Shown piece by piece: positions 39,611-51,251 of a stretch of 64,000 nucleotides of DNA. Origin of the DNA: Acanthosoma haemorrhoidale (lineage: Eukaryota; Arthropoda; Insecta; Hemiptera; Acanthosomatidae); contig OV884011.1 of the NCBI GenBank assembly GCA_930367205.1, forward strand, positions 110,723,139-110,787,138, given 5' to 3'. The position numbers and the translations under genes are program-made. The notes below the pieces were generated by a model. It had not been told where the DNA came from, did not search any database, and saw nothing but the letters and a program-made list of their open reading frames with translations. Positions within the stretch are counted from its first letter, which is position 1, and every line of letters begins with the position of its first letter.

Positions 39611-41922
39611 AGCAGAACAAAGCTTTCTCTCCATATCAAACTTTGGTTCTCTTTGAAGCATGGCAACACACCTCTTAACAGTCTTGCTTGATTGAAACTA
39701 CTGAAATTCTCAACACCTCAAATGGACAGCCAATACAACTTTGTAAGGATCAAATTTTTTTCAGAACTGTATAATAATATGAAAAAACTAAATCACCTCC
39801 ACTGTGTGTCAGAGCATGTACAATTGATGCACAACAAAATATGTAAAGGTTCATTGCATAATTGATCAATAATGCAAGATGCCCGAGAATTCTCTATTAG
39901 ATAAATATTGACCCACACTGTATTTAGGGTTAATTACTAGAGTCACATTTTTGTTATTTTTCCATCTGGGATATTTATTTTTTATGTAAATCATTTGAAA
40001 AGAACATTCTTCACTTAGCGATAGTTAGTGAAATGAGCTTCAAGTATTACTTATTATTTCAATATAAAATAAGTTTAAAAATAAACTGCATAAAATACAA
40101 AAACTTACATCTCTTAGCCATTGCAAGAATGTAATAGTTAATAATTATAATAATTAAAGAAATGGATTTGTGAATACCGAAATTCTATTGTTTATTACAC
40201 TTAACAGTTGTCTATGGTTTAAACCTCATCCTCACGTGCTACAACCAGAGAAGCACAGATACACACAAATTGAAGGCCAATTAAAATTACATTGCCATTT
40301 ACGATACAAATAGGTAATATACTTTTTTTTTTTATACTATTTATTTCCTCTTATATTATATGGACTTAATACATATAGTTGACAAACGCCTAGACTATAA
40401 ATAAAACTAGGAACCAAATTATGAAATACATAATTTTTATAGTGAAAATTAAAACATTCAAAAACCATTGAAAGTTGAAAATATTATAAATAATTAAAAT
40501 TAAAATAAATAAACTTGAATAGTTACAATTTTAAAAATATTAGGACAATCTTCAAAACTCTGGAATGATTTACTCATCTACTGAAAAACCCACCTCGCTA
40601 AAGTTAAATAAAGACTAAATAAATCAATAAAAGAAAGAAAAAAGGATTCATTAATGATGGATGCCACCGTGCTACTATCGACAGTTTTGAAGATTTAGCG
40701 CGAGGGCATGCCTAAAAGATGCGTATTTTGAATATATTCCTGTTAATTGATATTTTTGCATCCATTTTCATTTCAATGTTTTCAATCTTGTTGATCAATT
40801 TTAATGGTTACCATTACGAAGGAGACTTCGGGTTTATATGTTGATAAAATGGTTTTATTTTCTGGTCCCTAATAATGTTAACCTTTTGTTTCCAATAAGC
40901 CCTACCTCGTACATACGTCGCACCAGATTTATGTCGCTTTCTTGATAAATTTCCTTTAGGAATTAGCTCTTTGGCTTTAGGAATCTGACTTTTTAGTGCT
41001 CAAGCTTCTGTTACTCCCGATCTATTCAAAATTCAACCCTATTTATCGGTGATCTTTCCTGAAAATGGGAGTGTACCAGCCGCTAGACATGCTTTCTTTA
41101 TTGTTATTACATTTATTTCCCCAAAGCAAAGCTTTGCTTTGATTTTTTTTTAATTTCATCGATAGAATTTTTGGAATCTTTTTTAATAATTTTCTTCATT
41201 AAGAGGATGATTCTTTTGTAGTTTGTTCATCACGGAATAAAACATGGCTATTGTGGTGTTGTAGTAGAACGAAATCTTGACCATTAGGTCAACTCCACTG
41301 ACACATTTGGTTCATTATGGAACATCAAAATAAATATAGATGACTTACTAATTTAAAATTCCTTTTAAATTTCCTACCGTGTTTTTTTAGATATCACTGG
41401 TCCCTTTAGCTCAAAGCACACATTTACCACATATAGATAATTTCGTTAATGTAATTGGTAGTGCATTAATGGACTTAATTGGCAACATAAGAAACTTTAC
41501 CTTGTATAATAAAATAAAACAATAAGTTAATCGATTCATTTTATAGCACTTACACTCATCCCAGATGTTATGATCGAAACTATTTTGTCAATATTTTACA
41601 AGGTCACTTCTCGAAACGACTTGGGTATCATTATCAGATATAGTGCACTCAACTTTCACTCAACGAGTCACCAGAGAATGCATATTTGTAGGAGGCTGGC
41701 TGATAGGCTCCTGATAAGATAGCTAGCTGTACTTTTAACAAGCTATTTGGACAATCTCCCACCAAATGAATGTCACTTTTCAAACATTTCACATCAAATA
41801 CAAAACCAAAAAAAAAAAGCCTTAATAGATTAACACTAAAAAATGATATTTTAAAACAATATTTCACTGAATATAAAACATGTTTTATAACCCTGTTAAA
41901 TTGATATAAAAAGCGTTTACCC
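39611..41922. other. AT-rich stretch without recognised gene
   Basis: No frame over 72 codons and no motif recognised. Confidence 0.5.
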
Positions 41923-42118
41923 CCCGTGGACTCTTAACCACTGTACCTAGAACACCTGCATCTCACTCGAGGTCTCACTCGTAGTTCACTCCTCACCTCA
42001 TCCTACCCATCCTTCACATAGGTCCCTCATATTACAGGGATCCACTCATCCCAGATAATTTCAATTTATTTTCCCTTATTCCTAATTTTTCATGTTTGAG
42101 AGTTTTGGAAAAAAATTA
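41923..42118 (+). mobile_element. F2 LINE 3'-UTR fragment (copy b)
   Basis: GTGGACTCTTAACCACTGTACC matches 34,527-34,548 of F2 copy a, and the end (CTTATTCCTAATTTTTCATG, TTTGAGAGTTTTGGAAAAAAA) matches the F2 3' terminus. Strongly 5'-truncated; the A tail is short and decayed. Confidence 0.7.
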
Positions 42119-43734
42119 GTCATAAAAAAGTTAAAAGAAATACTTTCAGGCTAAGAAATTGTTAGTTGAATATAAAATATTTTAATAGTGTCTTCCGTGG
42201 GACTGAGTTATTCCACGATGACTATGAAGTGTTTTAAATGATATATAAATGGCTTATCGCTCTTTGTCAAATCAGTCTGGATGTTGTATATATTGACCCA
42301 TTGAATTATTTAAAATCATGGTTATCAGTTTTGACTTACTCCGTAGAAAGCCTGTGTTTCCTGGGACATGGGCTCTACCCGGTTACAAAAAATTTAGATC
42401 TTTTCCATTTCTTCAAATTTATAAATATTTGACTTTTAATTGCACACAAAAACCCATACTACCCCCTCCAAGGCAAAAGCCTTTATTTTAATTTAATTAA
42501 TTTGTCATTGAAACGGATCGTTGGTGTCCATATAATCTCTTCATTATTAATTCACTGTAATGTTCCTTTTGAATACTTTTTTATTATTCTTTTGCCTTTA
42601 CGACGACGTATTTATTTGTGTCGGCCAGAATCGGTTTTCTTGACAACTACGTCATAATTCATAGGTGAAATAGGCGCATTTTATAAAATATTATAAGAAA
42701 TGTTTTTTATCTGTCCATCTCAGTCTATCTAACCTGAGAGACGTATCAAATTATATTTATAAATATTTACCAGGTGTTATATAATTCCATTGTTTTAATA
42801 AGTATAGTTCTAAAAAAAAAAATAGTGACAGAAATCGAAACCCGGCCATAAATTAATTTTAGTACTTTAGCCATGTCCTCCCATGCGCCTAAAAAGCATA
42901 CAGATTATTCAATTACAAGATATGCTAAGTATAGTGGTTCAGTAAACCATAGACTTCAGAAATAACCCAAATTAAGGGTAAATGGAGGTATGCAAATCAG
43001 CGACCAACGTCAATACTCTTAAAATAACAGGCTTTTATTGCTAATCCTTAATTGATCGAGTTTGCCGACCGAAATAAAACATAGTTTCGTGAAGTGATTT
43101 GAATTATAAAACCTTCGACGAAAACGAACCCGTTGTCTTGGCCAGCCATGTTTGATCCTTCTGTGAAATCAAATAATAGTGTTAATTTATTATTTGTCAT
43201 TGCTATAAAAAGTATTTTATATATGTTTAAAACGTTACATAAACTTGTTCGGAAATTCACTTAGTAAATTTCTGACTTGATTATTCTAGTTTTATTCTGA
43301 TTAAAAAAAAAATCTGAAGTATTTGAGTTAGTATTAGCTTGCAGCAAACCAATCAGCGTAAGCACTTGGTTTGCCATTATGGTTGTTTTTGAAAGGGCAT
43401 AAACCATGTTCACCAATTCCCGAAAAGTGGACTTTTTAATGATTTCAATTATTATTGTTTCTTATATTTGATGTACATTTCAATTTGCAATTTTCATAAT
43501 TTTTTTTTTATTAAAAATATTCATCCAACCTAAAAAGGTAATGCATAACTGTGATAATAGATTGCATTCGTTCCATATTTATAAAAGATGACATTCATTC
43601 AGAACATGAGGGTAGAAAACTGTTTACACTCGTCAGTTGTAAGTACTCCCAGGGGGATACTAAATATTGACAAAATATCACGTGGCAACTTCCACATCTG
43701 ATAGGGGGTTATAACGATGCGTGATGCTTGAAAG
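42119..43734. other. AT-rich stretch without recognised gene
   Basis: No convincing frame or repeat seen. Confidence 0.5.
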
Positions 43735-46070
43735 TGATTTACTAAAGGATTTGGATAGTCAGATCATTTCAGGTAGAATGTTAAAAAGTATTAGGAAATA
43801 TGACTTGGAAGGTGGGAATTTTAAGGTCATTATCATTTAGTTTTGTGACAAAAAGGTGCACTAATGCTCATAGGACTTTAGTTTGGAAGGATTGGATGCG
43901 CTTGATGTTTGAGGCCTTTACCCCATAGTTCAAGTCCGAAAGTCCAGACTGGTTTTAATATGACTTTATATATGAGTATTTTGTTTTCTAGTGTAAGGTG
44001 GGATTTCTTATTGAGTGGTCTATACAGTTGCCCAAAGCTTCAGTTGTGTTCTTATCTTTTAAGTCTCGTATGAGGGCTCCAGGTTAATCTTTTGGCAAAG
44101 TGGAATCTAAGGTATTGCACTTTGTCTCAGAGGAATTTATCAGTAGTTGACTTAGAAGATATAAAGAAGGTATGAATTGAAGTATTCAAATCTATATGAT
44201 TCCAACTGCCACTTGCAGAGTTAGTTGTAGGTACAGCGGTCGTAAGGGTGTCAGGTCGATTGCCAGGTCGAGATTGACGTTGCATTGAATTAATTGTACA
44301 TGAGCCGACAGTGGGTTGCTGTTATCAATATCAGGATTGAGATTGGATTTGGATCCCTTCCAAGTGCATTGCTGGATGGAAGTAGTTAAGATGCGGACAG
44401 CGTCATGCAAGTCTTATCATAGTAGATTAAGTAGTCTAAAACGTCAGGGATTACTATTAGAATCTGTAGGCAAACGAGTAGGAAAATATGGCGAAACGCA
44501 GGTTCAACATCTGAAGGATAGTGCTTTTAGTAGGGAATGGCACCTAGAGTTCGTTGTTCTCGATCCCATTGAAGTTGTTTGGTGTTAATGTCTCTTCCTT
44601 CAAGAAAATTATTTCCAAGGGAGTTCAGGGGGGAATGAGATCGGGGATGGATTTGTATGGTCGGAACACTGCTGCTAATGTAACCTGGTCGCTACCAGGT
44701 TCTAATCGACGCACATTTAGCTTGATATACTCGTAGATCCGTAGATTGCAAAGGAAGGGTATGCTAAGTAAGGGATTAGCGGATCAAACGGGCAGTACCA
44801 TGATGAGCTGATCCAGAGTTTCTGATACGAAAACGTCTAATAGCGACCAGTCTGGTTTCTGTCATGATGGCCAGGACAATATTATTTTCGTTTAGTAGTG
44901 CTGTCAGTTCATTTGCATGATTTCAAATACCGTGTCATTCCAGGGGAGACCAGATAAGTTGTTTGAGGAAGGCATTTGTTGGTTTGGTTATGGGGTAGGA
45001 GATGTGTGACGAGGTTTGCGAGGAGTGGTATAGGATGAGTTATATGGGTTATAAAATCGGTTAACGATGTTGTTGATAGGTTGGTTAGGTCAGTTGAATT
45101 AGATGATAGTGGGATTGATGTGACTTGATGCTGTGGTTGATGGTGATGTCGAGGTTCGGCAGTTAGCGAGGTTGTAGAAATCTGTAGTTGAGAGATAGAT
45201 TGGAGTGTTTTATTTATTAACTTTTATTTCCTGTTCTCTTGAGCGGAGAGCATTTGTGAATATCATTGCTGAGTTAGCCATTTTGAATTATCTGATTTGC
45301 GTTGGAACCTGTGCGAACCGCATACATAGAGGTTGGAGTAAGCTCATTTTGCAGGTAACTCGTGAGTCAACATCTGATCAACGGACTTGTGCTGGCCTCC
45401 ACACTTCTCCTCTTAAGCCTGTTGTATAAAATATCCCCTTAAACCTGATATTTGTGACACTGCACTATGTCTGAGGTGATGCTTAGAGCTCATATATTTT
45501 TTCGACCAAAGCGGAAGGTTGTTTTCGAAAAATACAACAGTATTTATGTATCACTCCGTTCTGCAAGCTCGTTCGTTGAACGTTTGTTATTGGCGAACCC
45601 TAAGTCCTAATGAGGTGAGCTCATTTGGATCACATCAAAAATGGAAAGTGCTGGAAAGTTCTCTCATTCTCCAGCTGATAAGTATGAAAATTAGCTTTTA
45701 CTTCAGACAAGTATCGGACTGCCCGCTAGGTGTCACATATATTAGCAAAGACCCTTGTATCTTGAGTTCTATTCATACAGGTGTATGTTCTGGGCCCTAC
45801 TTTTGAGTTGAGCTGGGATATTAACAATTTTAAATTGACAAATAATTTCGGGTGGTTTGGTAACTGCGAACAGTCAATAGATTCTGTATTGATGTTGCGT
45901 AACGCCTCGAATCTGTTGGTCGAGAAAAAGGGCGATTCCTTCGTCATTGTGTCCTGTGAAGATTTTTCCAGAGCGTGCGTGATGTCTTCTAATGATGTTG
46001 ATGGTGTAGTAGGTAGTTGGAGCTTTATGGTTTATTTTGTTTGGGCTGAATCAACGATTCTTCTCAGATA
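43735..46070 (-). pseudogene. Decayed F1 LINE (copy g)
   Basis: Collinear with F1 copy c on the minus strand. 43,800-44,150 matches ORF2 sequence like 8,225-8,580; 44,180-44,960 matches about 9,720-10,760 after a deletion of RT palm and fingers; 45,000-45,230 matches the ORF1 C-terminal region; 45,640-46,070 matches the ORF1 N-terminal half. The last shows TKESPFFSTNRFEALRNI and GPRTYTCMNRTQDTRVF against intact ORF1 residues 65-136. At the ORF1/ORF2 junction it has ATG at 44,973-44,975, followed by PSSNNLSGLPWN aligned to the copy c ORF2 start. Many stops; inactive. Confidence 0.8.
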
Positions 46071-46743
46071 GATTGGGTTTGGTGAGAGAACGCGATCTTT
46101 TTTATTTAATCTGACAGGAAATTACCATCAATCTAACAATTGTAAAGACTAGTGCTAGGTTGAGGGCTATACAAATGTTAAACTGATTCAATTAAAATAA
46201 AGGATATAAATATATATAAATTATAGATAATATCAAAAAAAGGGTAAAGTCAAAGATTTTTTTTTGGCATACTAATATTATTTTCCCAATTCACAAGTGG
46301 TTTAGAGATAAAAGTAGATATGCTAAAAGGACTCCACTCCGCTTCACTTAAAAGAGAAACGACAAAGATGTGTTGTCTATGGGCTCGGGTGCAGACATAG
46401 AAAGGCCTTAAGGTAGGGCAGGTATGACTATTGAGACGACATTCTTGTTGACTCCGACTTGGGTCGATCTGGTACATATTTTCAAACCTCAGTTTGACCA
46501 ATACAATTTCCTGTCTTCTAACAGAGGTATAATTTCGTATTTAACGTTTGAACCTGAGTTTTAACTTATTTCAGCTTATACAGTCTAAACGCTTTTAGAC
46601 CCGTTCACCACCGAAACAAAACATTTCGGCAAATATATTTTTCTACTTTAAATCACATACTTTTAACAATACTAGAAAGAATGAGCAGATAAATAGTAGA
46701 TGAAAGAACGGAAATTAATTTACAAATATGATATTTATTAGTC
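46071..46743. other. AT-rich stretch without recognised gene
   Basis: An 83-codon minus-strand frame at 46,250-46,501 is unrecognised. No 5' LTR for element C was found here. Confidence 0.5.
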
Positions 46744-46753
46744 AATACAAAAC

Positions 46754-47203
46754 TTGGCGCTGCCCAGTTGGGCCTCGGTGTTGGAAATAAATCGATTTCT
46801 CCCCGAAGTTATACAAAGGAGTGTGAGGACGAGAGACACAGAAAGGAGGACGTATCGTGCTCCTGAGGACAGAGGACGCATAAACGAACGGCGTTGTCCT
46901 GAATGCAATAAAGCGGGACATTTAGCAGCACAATGCAGATTACCGCGCTGCTGCGAATGTGGCCACCAAATTGAACGGAGGTTGAAATTTTTGAACGACA
47001 CAGGAAGCACACACTCGTTGATTAGCGCAAGAGGGGCGAAAGAATTGGGGGTGTGGAATAGCCGGAAGATGTGCGACTACGTGATTGCCACGGTTAGTGG
47101 ACGATGCCAGACAGCCGGGGAAACCAGAGTGAATTTACTCACACTCACGAAACGTAACATTGCGGTAGAGGTCTATATAGAGGCGCGTTCGACTATGACA
47201 TGA
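46754..47203 (+). pseudogene. Element C gag end and protease
   Basis: 150 codons without a natural ATG (the frame opens at TTG). It shows a complete zinc knuckle, CPECNKAGHLAAQC, then a broken second one (CCECGHQ), followed at once by the protease active site FLNDTGSTHSLISARGAKEL. The second knuckle and gag-protease linker are shortened by a deletion, so gag runs directly into protease. A frameshift near 47,200 ends the frame shortly before a DMIIGCD-like protease end. Confidence 0.8.
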
Positions 47204-47512
47204 TCATCGGGTGTGACATACTGTGACTGGCAGGGCTGCGTTTGTGAAGGAACGGGGATAACTGGACCTTCACATTAGGGGCAAAGAAATACTCAGTCGT
47301 AATCGAACAAGGGGATAAAGGTACCCAGATAGGGGCAGCGCGATGCATAAGGTAGTCTCTGGACCGGCTCATGAGGGAGATCGGCGAACTGTGTTACCAG
47401 CAGGGTGATTTTCTCCCAACCACGGGGAGAACGGTGCATCGATTAAATTTAGTAACAAACGCGCCCATTTATGTAAAGATAAATATGTAAAGATAGACGA
47501 GACCTGCAAGCA

Positions 47513-48244
47513 ATGCGCAAGGTCATCCGCGAGCAACTTACGGAGCTTCAGAAGCAGGGAATAATTAGGCCAAGCACGTCCCTGTTTAATGGTCCACTGT
47601 GGTTGGTGGAGAAAAAGTCGGGAGGGAAAAACAAAGGGCCCAAGAGGTACAGGGTCGTGGTCGATTATCGGGAGTTGAATGAATCCAAGAAGGACGAGTG
47701 GTTCCCACTCCCGAGAATCAAAGATATACGTGATCGATTGTCGGGAGCTGTGGTATTTAGCATGCTGGACCTCAAGAGCGGGTACCACCAAGTGCAGATG
47801 GCGGAGGAGGACTTTGGGAAGACGGCCTTCGTTCGGATGCCGTTCGGTCTTAAAGGGGCCACCCTGACCTTTCAACGTCACATGGACGAGTTACAGAGGT
47901 GGTTGGGCGAGGACTTCTCGCAGGAATACATGGACAACCCAATAGTCTTTACCAAGTCGGAGGACGAACATGTACAGCACCTGCGAAAGGTCGTAGCCAG
48001 GATTCGAGAATTTGGGCTGAAATTGTCGAGGGCAAAGTCTCAGTTCGGGCTACGTGAAATTAAATTCCTGGGACAGGTAGTGTCCCGGGACAGGGTGCGC
48101 CTAGACCATGACCGAGGTCAAGCGATTCAAGAAGCGCTTTTACCAAGGAATGTACAGGGGATCAGGCTGTTCTTGGGGATGATAAATTATTACTGGAAAT
48201 TTATCCCTAAGATCGCAGAGGTGACCAGTCCGTTGACGGAGTAG
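47513..48244 (+). pseudogene. Element C reverse transcriptase
   Basis: 244 codons of RT: QGIIRPSTSLFNGPLWLVEK, YRVVVDYRELN, FSMLDLKSGYHQVQM, the primer-grip region FVRMPFGLKGATLTFQRHMD and FGLKLSRAKSQFGLREIKFL. The catalytic box reads Y-M-D-N (47,927-47,938), so the second aspartate of YMDD is lost. A TAG at 48,242-48,244 interrupts the start of the connection to RNase H. FGLKGATLTFQ also departs from the usual APATFQ. Confidence 0.88.
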
Positions 48245-48329
48245 TTGAAGAAGGGTAGGTGGTTCCATTTAGGACCGTAACAACTGCGAGTATAGGGAAA
48301 TGCCTCGAAATCCTGACCACGAGATCACT

Positions 48330-49064
48330 GCTGGTTTTCCTAGATTTTAAAAGAATGTTCAGGGTACCGACGGACACAAGCGAGACTGCAGTAGAGGCCG
48401 TACTGTCCCAGATGATAATTGAGGGCGGAGAGAGACCAATTGCCTTCACGGGACGACAGCTAAATGCGGCAGAGCGACGTTATAGCGCAATCGAGCGGGA
48501 GTTATTAGCGGTAGTGTGGGCAGTTGAGTACTTCCGGCCATATATTTATGGGAGGTGTTTCAATTATTTACGGACCACAAACCACTGATTAACTTATATA
48601 AAGGTGGCACGCTTAAGGAATCGTCCGCAAGGGTGGCGCTTTTTCAAGTAGTGCACCAAAAGGGGACCGAAAACGCCGTCGCTGACTGGCTATCACGGGA
48701 CCTCGTAGTCAATACGATGGAGGATGACCCCTCACAGGGTGAACCGTTCGCGTTGAGGTACCTGTGCGACTGGGCGGATAACGGGCCGGAAATTCCGCTG
48801 GTCCTGTGGCAAACAGAGGAACTGGGGACTCCTTCGGCCAAGCCCTTCGCATTGGGTTATCTTCGGGAATGGGTGGACAGCGGACCAGAGATCCCTTTAG
48901 TCAGGAGTGATCCGGAAGTGGGCGTATCGCCACCGGACCGTCCTGGAGATTTGCCAGAGATCGACGAAATTATCAACGACAAAAAGTGTCAAGTTGTCAT
49001 AAGCTCGCGACAGGCTCCGTGTATGGAATCACGGATAACCTCATACTCAGGGTTGTCCCATTAA
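48330..49064 (+). pseudogene. Element C RNase H and linker
   Basis: Begins with TDTSETAVEAVLSQ (TDASxxAxGAVLSQ in active enzymes), then ERRYSAIERELLAVVWAVEY. A frameshift near 48,560 moves TDHKPLINLYKGGTLKESSA into the next frame, followed by KGTENAVADWLSR. The linker before integrase contains a direct duplication of a 21-residue unit (48,741-48,803 and 48,840-48,902; both share PFAL-YL--W-D-GPEIPLV). Frame ends at 49,064, with integrase in another frame. Confidence 0.82.
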
Positions 49065-49456
49065 CATTATTAATAAGAACGCACGTGACGATTGCGGAGG
49101 TGGAACTAGAGTGGTTGTTCCGGGACTTCACTACGCCAGGGTGTGCTTGCCATGTGTTCGTGGGAAACCAACAGCTTGTCGACAATGTGAAGCGATTATG
49201 GCGGCCAGAGCAGATTGGGCTGGGATACGCGCTCACTCGGTGCTTACGTCAGGTAGAAACAATCGCCGTCAACACTGTCAAGCTACGTTTAGACAGTGAC
49301 CACCACACAGGTAAGACAAACCATAGGGGGATAGAGGAGACACTCCGCGCCCTAAAGAGAATGTATTTTTGGAAAGCAATGGGGAGTACGGTGCGAGACT
49401 ACATCGCCCGGTGTGACATATGTCAACGTGTTAAGTACGATCGACAACTCCGGTAA
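48986..49456 (+). pseudogene. Element C integrase N-terminal zinc domain
   Basis: The end of the 157-codon frame carries the HHCC domain: HTGKTNHRGIEETLRALKR, YFWKAMGSTVRDYIARCDIC, that is H...H...C-x2-C with normal spacing. A stop follows at 49,454-49,456. The N-terminal part corresponds to the pre-integrase linker. Confidence 0.82.
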
Positions 49457-49758
49457 CTGCCCAGGTAATTACGGACAACCCTACGGAACCGCTGCGATCA
49501 ATACAAATTGATATATACTCCAACGGAGGGCAGTCGTGGCTCACGGCTGTCGATAATTATTGATTTTTGAAATGATATGACGGCCCGTATGTAGTCATCG
49601 CGATCCAAAAGTATAATTTATTCACTATCAGGGACGCGAATTTCCCCTTTCGCACACGCACCCTCCATCGCGAGGAACTTCGAGTTCCACCGTTGGGGTC
49701 TTCCCACGGGCCGGACCGGGGAGCTCGGGCGGACACGCCCCACCGATCAGACCTCTAA
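49457..49758 (+). pseudogene. Element C integrase core remnant and C-terminal domain
   Basis: After the stop, TEPLRSIQIDIYSNGGQSWL shows the first catalytic-core aspartate, and the frame stops in DNY. The rest of the DDE core is missing. From 49,576 a GPY-type C-terminal domain (YDGPYVVIAIQKYNLFTIRD, ending HREELRVPP) runs to TAA at 49,758. The deletion of about 120-150 residues between the two is internal. Confidence 0.72.
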
Positions 49759-49966
49759 CATACCTGTGTTATTTTAGTATCATATTTTCTCTATGATTAT
49801 CGTAAGTGTAACATGCTGTACTCAGACGAAGAAGTTGAGAGTATTATTCGTTTATGTATCAATATTATTATCGATGTCAGACTTGTGTTCTTTTGTATCA
49901 ATTTTTGTTGTTGTAACAGTGGGTCTGCTCCTGAAAGTTCCCTCTGCGAAAGAACTGGAGGGAGGG

Positions 49967-50290
49967 AGTAAACTGGTATTAAAAGTATTATTATTTTTTT
50001 TTTTTTTGAATCTAACAATCTTTATTGTGCAATAATTACAATCTGCCTTTTATAAGGCAATAAAAATACTTTGGTCCCCTTTCAAAGCAAATAAATCTTT
50101 CGCCTTTTACTAAAAGTATTATTAAGGTAGTAAACAAACAGTAAACAGAAGCTAAGAGTGGGGTTAAGCCTCACTCTACATGTATTTATAGGAGAGAGAG
50201 AAGAATAAAGAATTAGTTAAGTTGTAGTCTTGCCTATGCTTACTACACCTACAACCTCTTTTTAGTGTTGGAGTTAGTCGAAGCGTAACT
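49967..50290 (+). mobile_element. 3' LTR of element C, interrupted
   Basis: Begins AGTAA right after the purine tract GGAGGGAGGGAG and ends GCGTAACT. It contains AATAAAG near 50,205. A 117-bp F1 tail plus 14-bp duplication sits inside it; without these it would be about 193 bp, similar to LTR A (159) and B (177). Confidence 0.65.
49980..50124 (-). mobile_element. 117-bp F1 3' end with 14-bp TSD (copy h)
   Basis: TAAAAGTATTATTA occurs at 49,980-49,993 and 50,111-50,124. Between them, on the minus strand, lies about 70 bp of F1-like 3' sequence with the hairpin TGCCTT-ATAA-AAGGCA (50,044-50,059), GATTGTAATTATTGCACAATAAAG and a true A tail (T run at 49,994-50,007). The first 50 bp do not match F1 well. 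It is either a very short F1 insertion or a SINE using the F1 tail. It sits inside LTR C and so is younger. Confidence 0.85.
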
Positions 50291-50910
50291 TACATATATA
50301 TATATATGCAGACATTTTGTATTGTTTTAAATGACTACATCAGCTTAATCCTCAGGGGCATAGGCGCTCCTGGGCAGATGCTGGTGGTACATAATTCAAG
50401 AATGTTGGTAAGAGTGTGAACTGCACATATTAAGGGAATGGGGAAGGGTATAAAATATGAATATAATCATAAATTATATTTATTGATACTGGACAAGGAA
50501 ATTGCAGAGTTAGAAATAAAGAACTTTCAAAGTTATATCATATACATATTTTATTTACTAAGAACCAAAATTTATTTAAATTTATCGAATACCAGGGAAC
50601 ATTTTTTTTTTTTTATTTCTATAAACATTGGGCGAAGAGATTAAAGGAAAACACATAAAAACATAGCTTTAATAAAAAATATTCCATAGTTATTAATCTT
50701 TTTGCACAATCCCCGCAATGAGGTATTATTCAAAATATATACAGCACAGTTCAGATTGCTTGGTAAATAATTTCGGAATACTGATTGTAGGCTAATGATA
50801 TTATTACATGTAAACCTTTCTCAAGTCCAGTGACAAAAGCGAGTTGGTCGGTACACCAACATACCAGTAAGTTATGATTCAATTGATGGAATAGGAATAA
50901 CAGTAAAAAA
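50291..50910. other. AT-rich stretch without recognised gene
   Basis: Starts with a TACATATATATATATATG target-like repeat at the element C end. A 68-codon frame at 50,438-50,644 is unrecognised. Confidence 0.5.
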
Positions 50911-51251
50911 AATAATAGAATAGGATATTAAAGTTTTAAAACTAAACATTGAAGTGAAAATTCTAAATAATGTCTCTTATTCATTTTAAATAATAAACTT
51001 TTATGTCCTATTCTATTATTTTAATATTGTGATGAATAGTGGTGAAGGCGCTTCTTTCAGTATAAAATAAATTGTGGGTAGACCAAAGAGAGGTGTAAAT
51101 TTGTTACATAAATTTTTTGATTGGTTAGGTATTTTTTTTTAACGTTCCTAAAATAACGTATTAATAATAATTCTTCAAAAATAAAATTAAGTAAAATTGT
51201 CAATGATAAATTGTCAATCTTCATTGTGTATTGATTAGAATGTTCAACAAA
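50911..51251 (+). repeat. Dispersed repeat, copy 1
   Basis: Matches 52,972-53,248 in the same orientation, sharing AATAATAGAATAGGATATTA, GAAGGCGCTTCTTTCAGTAT and AATTGTCAATGAT. In this copy AATAATAGAATAGGA (50,911-50,925) is repeated in perfect inversion at 51,006-51,020, like a short MITE or hairpin. An extra segment (about 51,075-51,160) is absent from copy 2. Confidence 0.75.

Larger units (their letters stand above)
46744..50290 (+). mobile_element. 5'-truncated Gypsy-type element C
   Basis: The order gag end, protease, RT, RNase H, integrase, polypurine tract (49,957-49,968) and 3' LTR is that of a Gypsy/Ty3 element. The 5' LTR, primer site and most of gag are missing. Coding regions are broken by stops, frameshifts and loss of the integrase core. 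There is no recognisable env. The 3' LTR ends TAACT at 50,290, followed by TACATATATATATAT, the same kind of target as elements A and B. Confidence 0.85.
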
